A stretch of 64,000 bases of DNA from an uncultured Bacteroidota bacterium (lineage in GTDB: Bacteria > Bacteroidota > Bacteroidia > Chitinophagales > Chitinophagaceae): positions 25,124 through 89,123 of the forward strand of contig CAISPO010000042.1 in the NCBI GenBank assembly GCA_903887415.1, given 5' to 3'. Under the pieces are notes generated by a model. It had not been told where the DNA came from, made no database searches, and saw only the letters and a list, made by a program, of their open reading frames with translations. Made by a program: the position numbers and the translations under genes. Positions 18,598 through 26,986 of the stretch are shown piece by piece. Numbering within the stretch: position 1 is the first letter of the stretch; each line of letters starts with the position of its first letter.

Positions 18598-18938
18598 AAT
18601 TATTTTCGATCACATAGCCTTTTCACGGATACTATCTGAAATTTTAATCAAAATTACTATTCAACATTTCAATGAAATTGTACAATTGTTTATTTAAATG
18701 GTAGTTTTCGTGAGTATTGACGCAATACCCTATTCTTGGCCAAATCTGCATAAACCGTGTTTAAGATTTATTCCAGCTTGGGAACGTTGACAAAATAAAT
18801 CATACTAGTTGGCGAAGGTATTTTTCTATTATGCAAGGCGCAAAAATATGCGAATAGTGCGCTATTTTAAGACTTTTGCAACGAAGCAAAAATGGAAAAG
18901 AATAAGGCAATTTGTGTAATTTATTTCGTCATCGTTCC
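18598..18938. other. Intergenic stretch, no gene seen
   Basis: An AT-rich 340-bp gap. The only notable site is TACCTTCG on the minus strand (18813-18820), a possible -7 box for the regulator ending at 17614, although it is 216 bp from the start codon. Confidence 0.4.
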
Positions 18939-19845
18939 TTACATTGCTTTTTCTAAAAAACTATACACATTAAGTGCCCGGAACTCCTCCGGAGTAAAAG
19001 AAGTGTATTTCTTAAAAAACTTGGTAAAGTAGGAATTGTCAGAAAAATTAAGCTGGTAGGCAATTTCAGATATGCTCATATCGGCATTCACCAGCAATCT
19101 TTTGGCTTCAAGAATTATTCTGTTCCTGATGATTTCTCCTGCCGAAGTACCTGCTTGTTCATTACATATGGCATTGAGCTTGTAGGGTGTTATGTAGAGC
19201 ATTGCCGCATACTCTTTGGGTAATTTCTTTTTCTTGTAATTTTGATTTAGCAGCACTCTGAATTGGTGCAGAATTTTTTGGTTCAGTGTGGACATCTGCA
19301 ATCTGACCCGTATGTTTTCATGGCGGCTGACACCGATGAACAAAGACATTAGATGAAAACAAACCTGGTCCTGGCTAAACGAATCTTTTTTCGCGGCTTC
19401 ATTTATTATTTGTTTGAAAAAGTAAGTTGCCTCTGATAAAGCATCCCCTTTCAAATCCATAACACTTTCTTCCGGGATGCCCCGCAGGAATGGGAATTGG
19501 CCTAGATAATCGGGGTTTGCAATAAATGAATGGAATAAGTTTTCTGAAAAGTTAAGCCCATATCCTTCGTCCTCATCGGTAATATTCCACCAATGAACCT
19601 GGCCCGGTATCATAAAATAGATGCGGCCCGGCACAAGATCAAATTGCTCAAAATCAACGCTTACCGTGCCACTGCCACGAATGAATAAAAATATATGGTA
19701 GTAAGCATGCCGGTGGGGGGACTATTAGTTTATCACGGATCTTGTAGTAATCCTGGCGTGAGCCTGCGCTAATATCATGATGCAACCTGTTGTGGTTGAT
19801 CATGCATAAATCATAAACCGGTATAGTACCTTTTGCTTTTTTCAA
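18939..19845 (-). pseudogene. AraC-family regulator, frameshifted
   Basis: The N-terminal frame (MKKAKGTIPVYDL... at 19845) and the C-terminal frame ending at 18939 join into one AraC-type protein if a single base is removed from the G6 run at 19715-19720 (C6 on the coding strand). The junction then reads KLIVPHRHAYYHIFLFIRG, a typical cupin entry of AraC sensors. The C-terminal domain has two helix-turn-helix segments: LPKEYAAMLYITPYKLNAI and MSISEIAYQLNFSDNSYFTKFFKK. Unbroken, it would be about 302 residues. It sits just upstream of, and divergent from, the alpha/beta hydrolase. Mutation, phase variation and sequencing error are all possible. Confidence 0.8.
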
Positions 19846-19915
19846 GTATATATATCAAGTCATGTCAAGTCAAATCAAATATACGAAGATATTTTAACCC
19901 ATGAAAAGAATAGGT

Positions 19916-19923
19916 TATTTTCG
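19916..19923 (+). promoter_or_regulatory. -7-like box TATTTTCG before the hydrolase
   Basis: It lies 6 bp before the ATG at 19930 and is followed by CC, like the boxes before phaC and phaJ. A leaderless or very short leader transcript is implied. Confidence 0.4.
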
Positions 19924-19929
19924 CCGACC

Positions 19930-20802
19930 ATGTCAATAAGTATCAGTTACCCTTACAAAACACATTTCATCGAGCTTCCCGGCAACTGCAAGGTTGCCTA
20001 CATAGATGAAGGCTCCGGCGAGCGAACGCTTCTGTTCATTCATGGCCTCGCCAACTACATCCCGGTGTGGAAAAAGAACATCGACGAGCTTAAGAAATAC
20101 TATCGTTGCATCGCCATAGACCTACCAGGGAATGGCCTTTCTGACCAGCACGTGCATCCATTCGGGATGAAGTTTTTTGCCGAATGCATCTTCAACTTTA
20201 TTAATGCGCTAAAGCTGAAAGACCTGCATATAGTGGGCCACTCGATGGGCGGGCAGATCGCCATGACCACAGTGCTCAATCATCCGGGTTGTGCCGAGTC
20301 ACTCGTGCTTTGTGCGCCTGCCGGTTTCGAACAGTTTTCCGTAATGGAGAAAACGATGTACTACAGTTCGATACACCTTCTTGATTTTATCTCAACCGAC
20401 GAGCACAGCCTGCGTACGGCAATACAAAATAGTTTTTACCGTAACCACGCACAGGGCGAAGGCATAGTAAAAGAACTTGTGAGCATCATGAAAACGTACA
20501 AGCTAAACTACTATCGCAAAATGGTGGAAGCCTGCATAAAAGGAATGATGGAAGAACCGGTATATAGCAACCTGAACAAGATCCAATTACCCGCACTCGT
20601 CATTTTTGGCAGAAACGATGCACTTATACCAAACAAGCTCATACACCACACTACCACCGAAAAAATTGCGAAGGACGCAGTAAAGAAAATGCCAAACGCC
20701 CACCTGGAAATGATACCCGACTGCGGCCATTTTGTACAGTGGGAAAAAGCTAATGAGGTGAACAGGAATATTATTCTTTTTCTTGAAAACGAGCATCAGT
20801 AA
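19930..20802 (+). CDS. Alpha/beta hydrolase
   Basis: This 290-residue protein has no signal peptide and is probably cytoplasmic. The oxyanion segment is LFIHGLANYIPVW; the nucleophile elbow is GHSMGG with S105, the acid is D229 (FGRNDALIP) and the base is H266 (DCGHFVQWE). All catalytic parts are present. The closest general group is the esterase / C-C hydrolase type of fold. Its place between phaC and phaE makes an intracellular PHA or oligomer hydrolase role possible, but the sequence alone does not show the substrate. Confidence 0.88.
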   Translation: MSISISYPYKTHFIELPGNCKVAYIDEGSGERTLLFIHGLANYIPVWKKNIDELKKYYRCIAIDLPGNGLSDQHVHPFGMKFFAECIFNFINALKLKDLHIVGHSMGGQIAMTTVLNHPGCAESLVLCAPAGFEQFSVMEKTMYYSSIHLLDFISTDEHSLRTAIQNSFYRNHAQGEGIVKELVSIMKTYKLNYYRKMVEACIKGMMEEPVYSNLNKIQLPALVIFGRNDALIPNKLIHHTTTEKIAKDAVKKMPNAHLEMIPDCGHFVQWEKANEVNRNIILFLENEHQ

Positions 20803-20825
20803 CAATTTTTAAAACACCACCACAC

Positions 20826-20853
20826 GTAGAGACGCAACGTATTGCGCCTTTAC
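20826..20853. repeat. Imperfect dispersed palindrome copy
   Basis: It begins GTAGAGACGCAA and ends TTGCGCCTTTAC. It belongs to the same family as the palindromes at 53745 and 56571, but is diverged. Confidence 0.5.
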
Positions 20854-20908
20854 TTTACCCACTGCCATCACATCTCACTGCTACAATAAAATTACTGTTA
20901 CGCCCAAT

Positions 20909-20941
20909 AAAAAAAGGAACGCGATCTGCGTTCCTTTTTTA
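20909..20941. terminator. Bidirectional terminator
   Basis: The stem has GGAACGC and GCGTTCC at its core, flanked by A6 and T6 runs. It lies between the hydrolase (+) and phaE (-) stops. Confidence 0.85.
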
Positions 20942-20961
20942 TCAACCATTGTTATTAGTTA

Positions 20962-22536
20962 TTATTTTCTTCCACGCTTAGCAGGAGCAACAGCTTTCTT
21001 TACTGCTTTCTTAGCTGGAGATGGAGCTTTATATTCTTCCTCTTCTTCCTCTTCGCTCTCGTCTTCTGCTACTACATCTTCTACGCTCTCAGCGGCAGCC
21101 ATTTTAGCAGCCATTTCACGTACTTTCTTTTTCAGGTCATAGATGGTTTTGTAAACTTCGTCCATCTGGCTGCGTGTAGCCACCGGGATGTCCTTCATCA
21201 TGCCTTCTACCTGCAGTTCGATGTCCTTGCGGAGCTTGTTCTGCATGCTGCTCACTTCGCCCATCAGTTTGCTGTATTCTGTGCTTTCAAACAAAGAAAC
21301 ATAAACCTTGTCGCTGATGTTCATCCACTCCTGGTAAAGGGCAAGCATGCTCTTTACTTCTACGCCATCCTGTATTTTCTTGGCAGTGCTTTCAGCAAGC
21401 TTGTCCATAACCTTTGTACCCTGGCTATAGATCATGTACTGCAGTTCTGCATTCTTGATATTGTATTCAGCTATGCGCTTAGCGATATCGCTCCACTCCT
21501 TAATAGTTTTGCTCTGCGCATTTTCAGGCATCAGCTTAGTGAAAGGAGAAGCCGCTTCGCTCATCATGTTGGTGAAGTCGTTGTACGCCTTGTTCACCTG
21601 GCCAAACATATCTGTGCTGTTGCCCATCATGCCGCGCAGCTGATCGAAGCTCGTTTTGCCAAACTGGTTCATTTGTGCTGTACCGTTCTTCATCATCTCT
21701 GCCATTTTGGTCATGTAGTCACGGCCCTCCTGTGGCATAAAGCTGAAGAACTTATCGGTGAACTCCTTGTATGTTTCCGGGTTCATCCATTTCTTGTACT
21801 CGTCCATGTTGAACGTCTTCTCCTGCATGGATTTGAACATTGGCGCCCACAGCTCAGCAAACTTGGTAAAGCTCTCGCCAGACTTCATCATGTTGTTATA
21901 AGCATCATGAGCAGTTGGGCTCTGGAACATTTTGGTCCAGTCAGCCATGCTGCTCTGCAGTGTATTGTTGAACTGGCCGAACATAGAAGTCATCTGCTCC
22001 TGTGCCTTCTTCATGTTATCAGCGTTGAACGGATTCATCTGCTGTGCCTGGTTCATCCAGTTATTTGCCTGCATCTGGTTCATCCATGCAGTCATCGGGT
22101 TAGAAGTATTGTTGTTCATCCACGCAGTCATTGGATTAGACTCCGTATTGAAGCTCTTCTGCCACTGGCTGAAAGGATTAGCAGTTGTGCCATTGCCCAG
22201 GTTCTTTGCAGCTTCCTGGCTCTTGTCCCACATTTGCTTGGCAAGGTCGGCCTGTACTTTCATCCAGTTTTCGAAAAATTCGCTGGCTTTTTCAGTCGCC
22301 TCCTTTGCAGTTTCGGTAGCTTTTTCAGCAGCTTTAGGAGCTTCGCTTGTTACTTTGGTAAACAAGTTCTTCTGTGTTTCCAGCCAGTTCTTGTACCAGT
22401 CGCTTCCTTTCTCAATTGTTTCATTGAGCGTAGCGTTGCCATTCGCGAGTTTCTTAGTGTTCTCCACTACAGAATCGATCACTTTTTTTTGTGTGTCAAC
22501 GATGTTGTCCACCAAATTTTCTGCTTTGAAAGCCAT
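20962..22536 (-). CDS. phaE: PHA synthase class III subunit PhaE, extended phasin-like form
   Basis: A 524-residue, low-complexity helical protein. The segment from about residue 310 to 480 (EWSDIAKRIAEYNIKNAELQ, ALYQEWMNISDKVYVSLFES, IPVATRSQMDEVYKTIYDL) matches the PhaE signature, including the PxTR-like VATRSQMDE before a final coiled coil. The N-terminal half is phasin-like, rich in Lys, Ala and Glu, and carries repeated NPMTAWMN and NQ/M-rich segments near residues 130-175. The C-terminus has an acidic run followed by a Lys/Ala/Pro tail (AKKAVKKAVAPAKRGRK), like the DNA-binding tails of PhaF-type phasins. Known PhaE proteins are about 350-400 residues, so this one is notably longer. It pairs with PhaC to form the active synthase. 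Confidence 0.85.
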   Translation of the reverse strand: MAFKAENLVDNIVDTQKKVIDSVVENTKKLANGNATLNETIEKGSDWYKNWLETQKNLFTKVTSEAPKAAEKATETAKEATEKASEFFENWMKVQADLAKQMWDKSQEAAKNLGNGTTANPFSQWQKSFNTESNPMTAWMNNNTSNPMTAWMNQMQANNWMNQAQQMNPFNADNMKKAQEQMTSMFGQFNNTLQSSMADWTKMFQSPTAHDAYNNMMKSGESFTKFAELWAPMFKSMQEKTFNMDEYKKWMNPETYKEFTDKFFSFMPQEGRDYMTKMAEMMKNGTAQMNQFGKTSFDQLRGMMGNSTDMFGQVNKAYNDFTNMMSEAASPFTKLMPENAQSKTIKEWSDIAKRIAEYNIKNAELQYMIYSQGTKVMDKLAESTAKKIQDGVEVKSMLALYQEWMNISDKVYVSLFESTEYSKLMGEVSSMQNKLRKDIELQVEGMMKDIPVATRSQMDEVYKTIYDLKKKVREMAAKMAAAESVEDVVAEDESEEEEEEEYKAPSPAKKAVKKAVAPAKRGRK

Positions 22537-22884
22537 GTTAATTGTTATTATGTTTGAAAAATATGTGCTTGTTTGTTTGCAGAAAAGGAATTTTCACTAT
22601 CTTGGTTCTTCAATTCTGCTTTAGTCTCCTGTAGTGCCTTTCTATCCCTTTTTCGCGCTGCAAAGGTAGATAGTCTAAAGTTAAGTAAATGTAAAATTCC
22701 ATATTTATCGGCTCCCTAACAATTATTTAACGGGGCCTATTGCTATGACCTATGGATGGCTGTATGTATCACGTTTTTTTCGAAAATCCCAGTTGCATAA
22801 CTCATTCTACTTCACCCTCGCCTTCAGGGAAGGGATGGGGAGAGGTTTTTTCCTTACTTTCGCCCACAAAAACACACAAAAACT
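22537..22884. other. Divergent phaE-phaJ promoter region
   Basis: It holds TACCTTTG on the minus strand (22661-22668), a good -7 box for phaE, and TACTTTCG (22855-22862, plus) 22 bp before phaJ. A dispersed repeat beginning AACTCATTCTACTTCACC occupies 22799-22845. Confidence 0.5.
22661..22668 (-). promoter_or_regulatory. -7 promoter box TACCTTTG for phaE
   Basis: An exact match to TAnnTTTG, 125 bp before the phaE start codon. No clear TTTG was found 19 bp further upstream. Confidence 0.45.
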
Positions 22885-23298
22885 ATGTTACAGATCGGAG
22901 ATGAATTCCGCCACAAGTACAGCTACACACAAGATGATGTGGACACCTATGCACGCGTAAGCGGCGATACTAACCCATTGCATATTGATGCAGCGGCAGG
23001 CAAGGCCAGCATGTTCGGCCGCAATATTATTCATGGCTTCCTCGGCGCCAGTGTATTTACCAAAATATTCGGCGCACTTTGGTATGCCGATGGCCATGTC
23101 TATATGAGCCAGAACATAAAGTGGCTTAAGCCCATGTTTGTGGACACACAATACGAAGCAGTAATAAAGGTAAAAGAGATCATTAAGGAAAAGAACCGCA
23201 TCCTCTACGAATGTGCAGTTTACGACGTAGCCACCGGCGACCAAACCATTGCCGGCGAAGCACTGCTGCTCAATAAGAAGCAGTATGTGTGGGCATAA
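22885..23298 (+). CDS. phaJ: (R)-specific enoyl-CoA hydratase, MaoC family (PhaJ)
   Basis: The enzyme hydrates trans-2-enoyl-CoA to (R)-3-hydroxyacyl-CoA, feeding beta-oxidation intermediates to PHA synthase. The 137-residue hot-dog-fold protein has the hydratase motif with D28 and H33 in SGDTNPLHID, followed by FGRNIIHGFL. The length and the Asp/His pair agree with PhaJ of Aeromonas caviae. It is divergent from phaE and ends at a strong terminator. Other MaoC-type hydratases are possible, but the gene context supports PhaJ. Confidence 0.9.
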   Translation: MLQIGDEFRHKYSYTQDDVDTYARVSGDTNPLHIDAAAGKASMFGRNIIHGFLGASVFTKIFGALWYADGHVYMSQNIKWLKPMFVDTQYEAVIKVKEIIKEKNRILYECAVYDVATGDQTIAGEALLLNKKQYVWA

Positions 23299-23315
23299 GA
23301 AATACAGTAAGTAAT

Positions 23316-23349
23316 AAGCAAGCCAATCCAAATCAGGATCGGCTTGCTT
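23316..23349. terminator. Bidirectional terminator after phaJ
   Basis: Arms AAGCAAGCC and GGCTTGCTT, with an inner ATCC/GGAT pairing. It separates phaJ from the convergent lipoprotein gene. Confidence 0.75.
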
Positions 23350-23354
23350 ATTTG

Positions 23355-24332
23355 TCACAATCCCAATAACCGCGATATAATATCTCCTTCCGCGTCCGAC
23401 GCCATCGCCATGGACACCTTTAGCCCGCTTGCTGTAACACCGGACTGTTGACAAAAATAGAAACTGCCATTTTTATTCGTAATAGCAACAATAGTATAAT
23501 TTAGTCCGGGCGGAACTTGTTCAGCAAATCCCCCAGAATCATTATCGTACATATCAAGGTTTACTTTGTCGGCAGTCAGGGTAACATATACTTGTGTATT
23601 TCTGCGGTTATATGACGTATCTGGCATTACTGCTGTTATTTGCGTTAAAGAGCCATTATAACACGACCAATAGTCTGAATTCATAAAACCAAAACTACTG
23701 CACGAGTCAAACACATAATACCAGGGTTTAGGGGGTGGCACATAAGTATAGTTTGAATAGAACACGGAATCTCCCGCAGAATCTGTCCCGTACGAAACAG
23801 TACCAGGCAGCGTTGTATCACATACCGTCCAGTTCGCCGTTGAGTCGCTCGTATTGGTACTGCCATAAAACATTTCCATTTTTTGTGAGGATGATCCATT
23901 TTGTGCAAATCCAAGCCCGTATTTGTTCGCATACACGGTCGCTCCGTTCATCGTGGCAGTTATATTCACTTGCCCGGTGCTTTGAATTAGTTTGCCATCC
24001 GGAGTTATCGTACTCGTTCTGTTGGCGATCATATCGCCCACGCTATACATTTCCACCAACTGCAGGTTTATCGTACCGCTGGTGATAATAGTACCACCCA
24101 CCGTTTTGAATGAGTTTACATAAAAATGCAGCATAGTACCATTCGTACCATACACAATGGTATCGCGCCCGGCACTAACACTCAGTTTTTGTGGAGTTGT
24201 GCGCAATCCTGCAAATAACTGGTTCAATGTTTGTGTCGGTCCTGCAGCATTGTACTTGGTCTTTTTACAGGATAGCACTGTCACCACCGCTACTATACCT
24301 ATAAGCCCCACTGAAAGAAATACTTTTTTCAT
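23355..24332 (-). CDS. Lipoprotein of unknown function, paralogue A
   Basis: A 325-residue protein with a lipoprotein signal (MKKVFLSVGLIGIVAVVTVLSCKK; the Cys after VTVLS is the lipidation site). The mature part is beta-rich. It shares with the next gene the segments LNQLFAGLRTTPQKLSV, AGRDTIVYGTNGTMLHFY and TGxxVYANKYGLGF, so the two are tandem paralogues with about 40-50 percent similarity by eye. An adhesin-like or carbohydrate-binding outer-membrane lipoprotein is likely; no catalytic motif is seen. Confidence 0.8.
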   Translation of the reverse strand: MKKVFLSVGLIGIVAVVTVLSCKKTKYNAAGPTQTLNQLFAGLRTTPQKLSVSAGRDTIVYGTNGTMLHFYVNSFKTVGGTIITSGTINLQLVEMYSVGDMIANRTSTITPDGKLIQSTGQVNITATMNGATVYANKYGLGFAQNGSSSQKMEMFYGSTNTSDSTANWTVCDTTLPGTVSYGTDSAGDSVFYSNYTYVPPPKPWYYVFDSCSSFGFMNSDYWSCYNGSLTQITAVMPDTSYNRRNTQVYVTLTADKVNLDMYDNDSGGFAEQVPPGLNYTIVAITNKNGSFYFCQQSGVTASGLKVSMAMASDAEGDIISRLLGL

Positions 24333-24407
24333 AAAACCTTAGTGTTTTGTACTATAAAAACGGATGAATAAATAAAACGTTAGTAAATAAACTAAGCCTA
24401 CAACACC

Positions 24408-25394
24408 CTATAAACCTCCCAACCGGGTAAGAACATCTGCTTTCGTGTCCGCTCCCATAGCCGCATTAATGGTCATGCCGCTGGTTGTAGTTCCGGAGGT
24501 TTGATAGTAATACCAACTGCCATTGTTATTCGTGATCGCTACCAATTCGAAATTTACACCCACAGGTACTTGCGTGCCATGATAATTTAAACTAAATGAA
24601 TTTGTGGTAGTATCGTATAACGATACCGGTATCGACCATTTCTCTGGCAGGTACACAAAAAATATTTGCGTGTTCCCGCTGTTAAAGTTTCCATTCGGCA
24701 TAATAACAGTCATATCGGTCCATACTGAACTAAAGTTGCCCCTGTAAAAATAATCACAGTTCACCTGACCAAAACCGACGCAGGAATCGAATATATAGTA
24801 TGGAGAGTTAGTGGGGGGCTCGTATGCATGATAAGGGGTATCAGTCCCTACTTTCACCGTGCCAATGGTATTATTGCTCGCAGTCCATGTTGTTACAGAA
24901 TCCGCAGTGTTAGTGCCACCATAAAATAATTGCATGGTATCAGTTGATGCGCTGGTTTGTACAAACCCTACGCCATATTTATTGGCATAGACCGCTTGCC
25001 CGTTCATGGTACCGGTGAGGCTTATTTCGCCCCCACTGTTCAGCAGGCTATTGCCCGCTATGGTACTGGTACGGTTGCAGATATAGTCCACCGGTTTGTA
25101 CATTTCTATCAGTTGCAGGTTCACTATGCCGCTTGTAAGGATATTGTGGTTTACGTCCATAAAAGAATTAGTATAAAAATGCAGCATCGTGCCATTAGCG
25201 CCATACACAACAGTATCCCTTCCCGCCTGCACACTCAGGCCCTGCGGTGTATATCTCAGCCCCGCAAACAACTGATTCAGCGATTGCGAACTATTAGTGA
25301 CCGTAGTAGGATTACTCTGCACCTTCTTACAGGATATTACGGCTACCCCAGCCACACAGCACATCAGCAACACGGAAATCACAACTTTTTTCAT
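24408..25394 (-). CDS. Lipoprotein of unknown function, paralogue B
   Basis: This 328-residue lipoprotein (MKKVVISVLLMCCVAGVAVISCKK) is a tandem paralogue of the gene at 23355, sharing LNQLFAGLRYTPQGLSV, AGRDTVVYGANGTMLHFY and VYANKYGVGF as well as the C-terminal LVAITNNNGSWYY pattern. The 75-bp gap suggests co-transcription. Function unknown. A hairpin terminator (25508) lies upstream, so the pair has its own promoter. Confidence 0.8.
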   Translation of the reverse strand: MKKVVISVLLMCCVAGVAVISCKKVQSNPTTVTNSSQSLNQLFAGLRYTPQGLSVQAGRDTVVYGANGTMLHFYTNSFMDVNHNILTSGIVNLQLIEMYKPVDYICNRTSTIAGNSLLNSGGEISLTGTMNGQAVYANKYGVGFVQTSASTDTMQLFYGGTNTADSVTTWTASNNTIGTVKVGTDTPYHAYEPPTNSPYYIFDSCVGFGQVNCDYFYRGNFSSVWTDMTVIMPNGNFNSGNTQIFFVYLPEKWSIPVSLYDTTTNSFSLNYHGTQVPVGVNFELVAITNNNGSWYYYQTSGTTTSGMTINAAMGADTKADVLTRLGGL

Positions 25395-25507
25395 AAAAAT
25401 GCTTTGTTTGCAATATAGACAGACTTCACCTTTAATAGGTTGGCTGCAAACAAAAAATCAGTATTTGCTCTGAGCATATAATTATCAAGCATATATATTA
25501 CATAAAA

Positions 25508-25537
25508 AAATCTCATGCCCCGTAGAACATGAGATTT
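25508..25537 (-). terminator. Terminator of yceI paralogue 1
   Basis: Arms AAATCTCATG and CATGAGATTT, perfect over 10 bp. It lies past the stop at 25584 on the minus strand. Confidence 0.7.
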
Positions 25538-25583
25538 CATTATGTTATCTGCAAACTGCCGACCGCAAACTGTCAACTGGCAT

Positions 25584-26129
25584 TTACGCTGCAACTGCTT
25601 CTTTTTCCTTTACAAACTCTGCATTGGCGCTTATCGTCACATCATGCCCCAGCATTATAGCGCCCGTCTCTGATACACCACCGAAGCTCACACCAAAATC
25701 CATACGGTTCACCTTGCCGGTAACACCAAATCCCGAACGCGTATTGCCCCATGGATCGGGCGCGATGCCCCCGAATGTTACATCGAGTACCACATCTTTC
25801 TTTACGCCGCGCATATTCAGTACACCATGCATTTTATAATTTTCGTCGCTCACCTTTTCCATTTTAGTGCTGTCAAATATAAGTTGCGGGTGATTGGCAG
25901 CGTCAAAAAAGTCGCCTGTTTTCAGGTGCCCGTCGCGCTGGTCGTTATTGGTTGACACGGAATCTATATCCGCTGTAAAATGCACCTTCGCAGTGGCGAT
26001 ATCATCACCATCTGTTTCTACGGTCGCGTCAAATTTTTTAAACTGTCCGCTTACATGCGATACCAGGTGCCTTACTTTGAAATGCACTTCAGAGTGCGTG
26101 GGGTCTAAAACCCATTTTGTGTTGCTCAT
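25584..26129 (-). CDS. YceI family protein 1 (cytoplasmic form)
   Basis: This 181-residue lipocalin-like protein has the YceI blocks WVLDPTHSEVHFKVRHLV, HLKTGDFFDAANHPQLIF and MHGVLNMRGVKKDVVLDV. It has no signal peptide, unlike the two relatives at 27402 and 27943, so it probably acts in the cytoplasm. YceI proteins bind polyisoprenoids or amide compounds; the role here is unknown. It is followed by its own terminator and preceded closely by the DsbA-like gene (21 bp). Confidence 0.92.
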   Translation of the reverse strand: MSNTKWVLDPTHSEVHFKVRHLVSHVSGQFKKFDATVETDGDDIATAKVHFTADIDSVSTNNDQRDGHLKTGDFFDAANHPQLIFDSTKMEKVSDENYKMHGVLNMRGVKKDVVLDVTFGGIAPDPWGNTRSGFGVTGKVNRMDFGVSFGGVSETGAIMLGHDVTISANAEFVKEKEAVAA

Positions 26130-26150
26130 TTTTGTTTGTTTTTATGGTTA

Positions 26151-26900
26151 TTAATTGTTTTGAATTATTTCTTGATTGATAGTGGGCTCGCAGACACCAT
26201 CTGGTGTGCAAACCCCACCGTTTACATCATTTTTCATTGTTTGTTTCGCCCGCTCATGTATCGCCCATGCCTGCTGCAGGCCGTCTGTAAATACTTTCAC
26301 GGGCTGTGCACCCGAGATACCATATCGCTCGTCCAGCAGGAAGAACGGCACCCCGCTTATCCCCAACGTCTGCGCCATGTGAATATCGTTGTGCACCTCA
26401 TCCGCAAAGGCATCGCTGTTCAGCATCTCGCCGACCTCAACAGCGCCCAGCCCTAATTCCATGCCTATCTGCATCAGGGTATTGTGGTCACTGATATTTT
26501 TACCTTCCGTGAAATACGCCCGGAACAATTTTTCCTCCGCTGCATCCGCCAGCCCCTTCGTCTTAGCTAGTTGTATAAGCCGGTGCGCGTCAAAAGAATT
26601 GGCGATCAATGCCTTGTCAAAATTGTAAGTAAGACCTTCCTTCTTTGCAGTCTCTGTCATCTGGTTATGTACAGATACAGACCATTCCCTTGTTTTGCCA
26701 TATTTCGCGGCCAGGTATCCATGAATATCTTTACCTGCCTCGTACTTCATCGTTGGGTCAAGCTGAAAACTGTACCACACGATCTGCACATCGTCTTTAT
26801 GCTCAAATTGCTCTAGTGCACCCTCCAGTTTCCGCTTGCCTATGTAGCAGAAAGGGCACATAATGTCTGACCAGATATCTATTTTCATCGTCTCTTTCAT
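26151..26900 (-). CDS. DsbA family oxidoreductase (FrnE-like)
   Basis: A thioredoxin-fold protein with the redox motif C-P-F-C (SDIMCPFCYIGKRKLE), a long helical insertion, and the cis-Pro region GISGVPFFLLDERYGISGAQP, which is the FrnE/polyketide-associated subgroup of DsbA-like proteins. There is no signal peptide, so it should be cytoplasmic. I prefer MKETMKIDIW (26900) as the start; an extra 8 codons upstream are open, and MKIDIW is also possible. The C-terminus carries an additional Cys pair (GGVCTPDGVC), which might be a second redox or metal site. It is grouped with YceI genes. Confidence 0.9.
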   Translation of the reverse strand: MKETMKIDIWSDIMCPFCYIGKRKLEGALEQFEHKDDVQIVWYSFQLDPTMKYEAGKDIHGYLAAKYGKTREWSVSVHNQMTETAKKEGLTYNFDKALIANSFDAHRLIQLAKTKGLADAAEEKLFRAYFTEGKNISDHNTLMQIGMELGLGAVEVGEMLNSDAFADEVHNDIHMAQTLGISGVPFFLLDERYGISGAQPVKVFTDGLQQAWAIHERAKQTMKNDVNGGVCTPDGVCEPTINQEIIQNN

Positions 26901-26917
26901 AATCAACAGTTTTACGT

Positions 26918-26982
26918 AACTCACTCTACTTCACCCTCTCCGAGCCTGCCCTGAGCCTGTCGAAGGGGAGAGGGCCGGGGAG
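26918..26982. repeat. Dispersed intergenic repeat, TTCACCCTC family
   Basis: It starts AACTCACTCTACTTCACC, contains CCCTCTCC and GGGGAGAGGG as inverted arms, and has the CCTGAGCCTGTCGAAGG word between them. Related copies are at 22799 and 53939. Confidence 0.55.
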
Positions 26983-26986
26983 CGGT

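Noticed and set aside
21673..22557. A 294-codon ORF on the plus strand
   Set aside because: It is antisense to phaE. The Met/Gln/Lys-rich coding strand leaves its complement free of stops.
25391..25594. A 67-codon minus-strand ORF before the lipoprotein pair
   Set aside because: It overlaps a terminator hairpin and has no protein-like pattern.
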